A stretch of 64,000 nt of DNA, from the NCBI GenBank assembly GCA_905233475.1, contig CAJOEN010000004.1, positions 1 through 64,000 of the forward strand, in the 5' to 3' direction. Source of the stretch: an uncultured Bacteroidales bacterium. GTDB taxonomy: Bacteria > Bacteroidota > Bacteroidia > Bacteroidales > P3. Shown piece by piece: positions 61,681 through 64,000 of this stretch. Every line of letters starts with the position of its first letter. Within the stretch, counting starts at the first letter, position 1. The notes beneath the pieces are model-generated. The model made no database searches. It was not told where the DNA came from and worked only from the letters and a program-made list of their open reading frames with translations. The position numbers were made by a program, and so were the translations under genes.

Positions 61681-63468
61681 ATGAACAATATACGTAATTT
61701 CTGCATAATAGCCCACATAGACCACGGCAAAAGCACCTTGGCCGACCGTTTGCTCGAAGTTACCCAAACCGTATCGCAACGCGACATGGAAGACCAAGTG
61801 CTCGACGATATGGAACTTGAGAAAGAACGTGGCATAACCATCAAAAGCCATGCCATACAGATGGAATATGTGCGCGACGGACAGAAATACCTCCTCAACC
61901 TTATCGACACTCCGGGCCACGTGGACTTCTCCTACGAAGTGTCGCGTTCCATCGCCGCCTGCGAAGGCGCCCTGCTTGTGGTGGACGCCACGCAAGGAAT
62001 TCAGGCCCAGACCATTTCCAACCTCTACCTCGCCCTCGACAACGACCTCGAAATTATACCCGTGCTCAACAAGATAGACCTCGACAACGCCATGGTTGAA
62101 GAGGTCTCCGACCAGATAGTGGAACTCATCGGATGCAGCCACGACGACATACTGCCCGCCAGCGCCAAAACCGGCTACGGCGTTGAAGCCATACTCGACG
62201 CAATTGTGGACCGCATTCCCGCACCCAAAGGCGACCCCGAGGCTCCACTGCAGGCTCTCATCTTCGACTCGGTGTTCAACTCGTTCCGGGGCATTGTGTC
62301 GTATTTCCGCATAATGAACGGCACACTGAAAACCAACGACTTCGTGAAATTCGTGAACACACAAAAAGAATACCACGCCGACGAGATTGGGGTGCTGAAA
62401 CTGAAGATGGAACCACGCAAACAGCTGTCGGCAGGCGATGTGGGGTACATCATCTCCGGCATCAAGACCTCCAAGGAAGTGCAGGTTGGCGACACTATCA
62501 CCCACGTGCAACGCCCCTGCGACAAAGCCATCGAGGGTTTCGAAGCCGTGAAACCGATGGTGTTTGCCGGTGTGTACCCCGTGGACAGCGACGACTACGA
62601 GGAACTGCGCGCCAGCATCGAAAAACTACAGCTCAACGACGCCTCGCTCACCTTCGAGCCGGAGTCGTCGCTGGCGTTGGGATTCGGCTTCCGCTGCGGT
62701 TTTCTCGGACTGCTCCACATGGAAATAGTGCAGGAACGTCTTGAGCGTGAGTTCAATATGGACGTGATAACCACCGTGCCCAACGTGCAGTACAAGGCGC
62801 ACCTCACCAACGGCGACGTGATAGACGTTTACAACCCCTCCGGTCTGCCCGAGCCCAACTATATCGACTTTGTGGAAGAGCCCTACATCAAAGCACAGAT
62901 AATCACCAAAGCCGACTACATAGGAGCTATCATCAAGCTGTGCATCGACAAGCGCGGCATACTCAAAAACCAAGTATATCTCACCACCGACCGCATAGAG
63001 ATAACTTTCGAATTACCTTTGGGCGAAGTGGTGTTCGATTTCTACGACAAGCTGAAAAGCATCAGCAAAGGCTACGCCTCGTTCGACTATTTCCAAAGCG
63101 GCTACCAACCTTCCAAGCTCGTAAAGCTGGAGATACTGCTCAACGGCGACCCCGTGGACGCCCTCTCGGCACTAACCCACGTGGACAACGCATACCCTCT
63201 GGGACGCCGCATGTGCGAGAAACTGAAAGACCTCATCCCCCGCCAGCAGTTCGACGTGGCTATACAGGCCGCCATCGGCAGCAAGATAATAGCGCGCGAA
63301 ACGGTGAAAGCCGTGCGCAAGGACGTTACCGCAAAGTGTTACGGCGGCGACATCACGCGTAAGCGCAAACTGCTCGAAAAACAGAAAGAAGGCAAGAAAC
63401 GTATGCGTCAGGTAGGCAACGTGGAAGTGCCGCAAAGCGCTTTCCTTGCAGTACTGAAATTAGACTAA
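61681..63468 (+). CDS. lepA: Elongation factor 4 (back-translocating GTPase)
   Basis: The 595-residue translational GTPase has G1 [16 protein letters not shown] near residue 11, the switch segment [15 protein letters not shown]3 [15 protein letters not shown] near 77 and G4 NKID near 131. EF-G-like domains and the LepA-specific C-terminal domain follow, ending [20 protein letters not shown]. It remodels stalled or early ribosomes. The 78-bp upstream spacer is made of TTAACTCTTAACT-type words. Confidence 0.97.
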   Translation: MNNIRNFCIIAHIDHGKSTLADRLLEVTQTVSQRDMEDQVLDDMELEKERGITIKSHAIQMEYVRDGQKYLLNLIDTPGHVDFSYEVSRSIAACEGALLVVDATQGIQAQTISNLYLALDNDLEIIPVLNKIDLDNAMVEEVSDQIVELIGCSHDDILPASAKTGYGVEAILDAIVDRIPAPKGDPEAPLQALIFDSVFNSFRGIVSYFRIMNGTLKTNDFVKFVNTQKEYHADEIGVLKLKMEPRKQLSAGDVGYIISGIKTSKEVQVGDTITHVQRPCDKAIEGFEAVKPMVFAGVYPVDSDDYEELRASIEKLQLNDASLTFEPESSLALGFGFRCGFLGLLHMEIVQERLEREFNMDVITTVPNVQYKAHLTNGDVIDVYNPSGLPEPNYIDFVEEPYIKAQIITKADYIGAIIKLCIDKRGILKNQVYLTTDRIEITFELPLGEVVFDFYDKLKSISKGYASFDYFQSGYQPSKLVKLEILLNGDPVDALSALTHVDNAYPLGRRMCEKLKDLIPRQQFDVAIQAAIGSKIIARETVKAVRKDVTAKCYGGDITRKRKLLEKQKEGKKRMRQVGNVEVPQSAFLAVLKLD

Positions 63469-63518
63469 AAATAGTTTATAGTTTACAATCGATAGTTAAT
63501 AATTAAAAACAAAAAAAT

Positions 63519-64000
63519 ATGGCAACAGCATTAATAGTAATTCTTTCGTCCACACTCTCCGCCGCCATAGTCGGTGCAGTGGCTTACCTTATTATCAAAA
63601 AGTTTGTGGAAAACGAGCAAAAGAAATCCCTTCTTGAACTCAAGAAAATCCAAGAGTCTGAAACTCTTAAAGTGGTGAATCCCATACGCTTGCAGGCTTA
63701 CGAGCGTCTGGCTCTGTTTTTGGAACGCATATCGCCCAACAGCCTGATACTGCGTTGCTACCGGCCGGGCATGGACATAAAACTGCTTCAAGGCGTAATG
63801 ACCAAAAACGTGCGCGACGAATTCGAACACAACCTCTCGCAACAGGTGTACGTTTCCACCGAGGCGTGGAGCCGCATCAAGGAGGCCAAGGAAGAGATGA
63901 TAAACCTCATCAACTCCGCCGCCGTGCGTCTGCCCGAAGGCTCCGACCCCTTGAGCCTTGCCGGAGCAATTTTCGAAAATTCCGCTAAGCAGAATCCTCT
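63519..64000 (+). CDS. DUF7935-like membrane-anchored protein (cut by the window end)
   Basis: The first 160 codons are present. One N-terminal membrane helix (LSSTLSAAIVGAVAYLIIKK) is followed by a charged helix and a soluble domain with NPIRLQAYERLALFLERISP and EFEHNLSQQVYVSTEAW. This is a widely conserved but uncharacterised Bacteroidota family. The frame is still open at the last base. ATG 63519 follows an A-rich leader. Confidence 0.75.
   Translation, partial: MATALIVILSSTLSAAIVGAVAYLIIKKFVENEQKKSLLELKKIQESETLKVVNPIRLQAYERLALFLERISPNSLILRCYRPGMDIKLLQGVMTKNVRDEFEHNLSQQVYVSTEAWSRIKEAKEEMINLINSAAVRLPEGSDPLSLAGAIFENSAKQNP

Noticed and set aside
1-64000. tRNA or rRNA genes
   Set aside because: I looked in all spacers and saw no cloverleaf with a TTCGA-type T-arm or rRNA consensus; a tRNAscan-SE run would settle this.

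Overview
The window looks like part of a chromosome of an anaerobic, propionate-forming Bacteroidales bacterium. Promoters with the Bacteroidota -7 box TAnnTTTG recur upstream of genes, and Shine-Dalgarno sites are not evident. It carries a GldH lipoprotein, a RicT/PSP1 protein, a DUF7935-type protein, lipoproteins with a C+K/D start, one secreted nuclease with a type IX-like tail, and a sodium-pumping methylmalonyl-CoA decarboxylase operon. All assignments come from reading the sequence; no database search was run.

Layout. 1-4470: a broken CDF metal transporter, an EamA permease, a YD-repeat lipoprotein and a U32-family protein. 4618-19090: a type I restriction-modification island (half-size hsdS, hsdM, hsdS, hsdR, YgjP-like metalloprotein). 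It is interrupted by cargo: a wHTH gene with a gutted AbiEii-type toxin remnant, a zinc-ribbon/membrane-protein pair, an unknown nuclease-like gene translationally coupled to hsdS, and two Schlafen/AlbA_2 ATPases whose linker repeats recur just behind their stop codons. 19202-24584: the mce-mmdA-(Cys-rich lipoprotein)-oadG-mmdC-oadB operon. 24585-29606: a complete diversity-generating retroelement (DGR). 29636-33666: an M64 peptidase, two MptD-like membrane proteins and a Cu/Zn efflux permease with an HMA tail. 33772-44588: an accessory region with a YbjQ pseudogene, a GmrSD/DUF262 protein, a WYL regulator followed by a HIRAN / small ORF / macro-like-YopX operon, and three P-loop ATPases with private promoters and tandem leader repeats. 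44542-64000: mostly core genes (nuclease, PAP2, obgE, adk, patatin, rnpB, peptide ABC ATPase, lpxK, dnaB, holB, ricT, gldH, PBP1A, lepA, DUF7935).

The main discovery is the DGR. A 191-bp variable repeat (26974-27164) closes the gene of a 741-residue lipoprotein. It aligns without gaps to a 191-bp template repeat (25960-26150) directly upstream of, and in frame with, a reverse transcriptase. By hand alignment there are 28 differences, and every one falls on a template adenine, changing 23 residues. The lipoprotein ends in a FISUMP/C-type-lectin-like domain, so the system would diversify a surface receptor. A MutS-domain-I-like accessory protein lies between target and template. A long hairpin with a T-run follows the target gene, a long structured leader precedes it, and the 40-bp promoter at the head of the cassette is duplicated exactly as the promoter of the mce operon on the far side.

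Second-tier leads are the nuclease-like gene fused into the type I operon, the WYL-HIRAN-macro-like operon as a candidate defence system, the 32-cysteine lipoprotein inside the decarboxylase operon, and the 33-bp-periodic leaders with in-frame ATG-TGA pairs in front of the ATPase genes.
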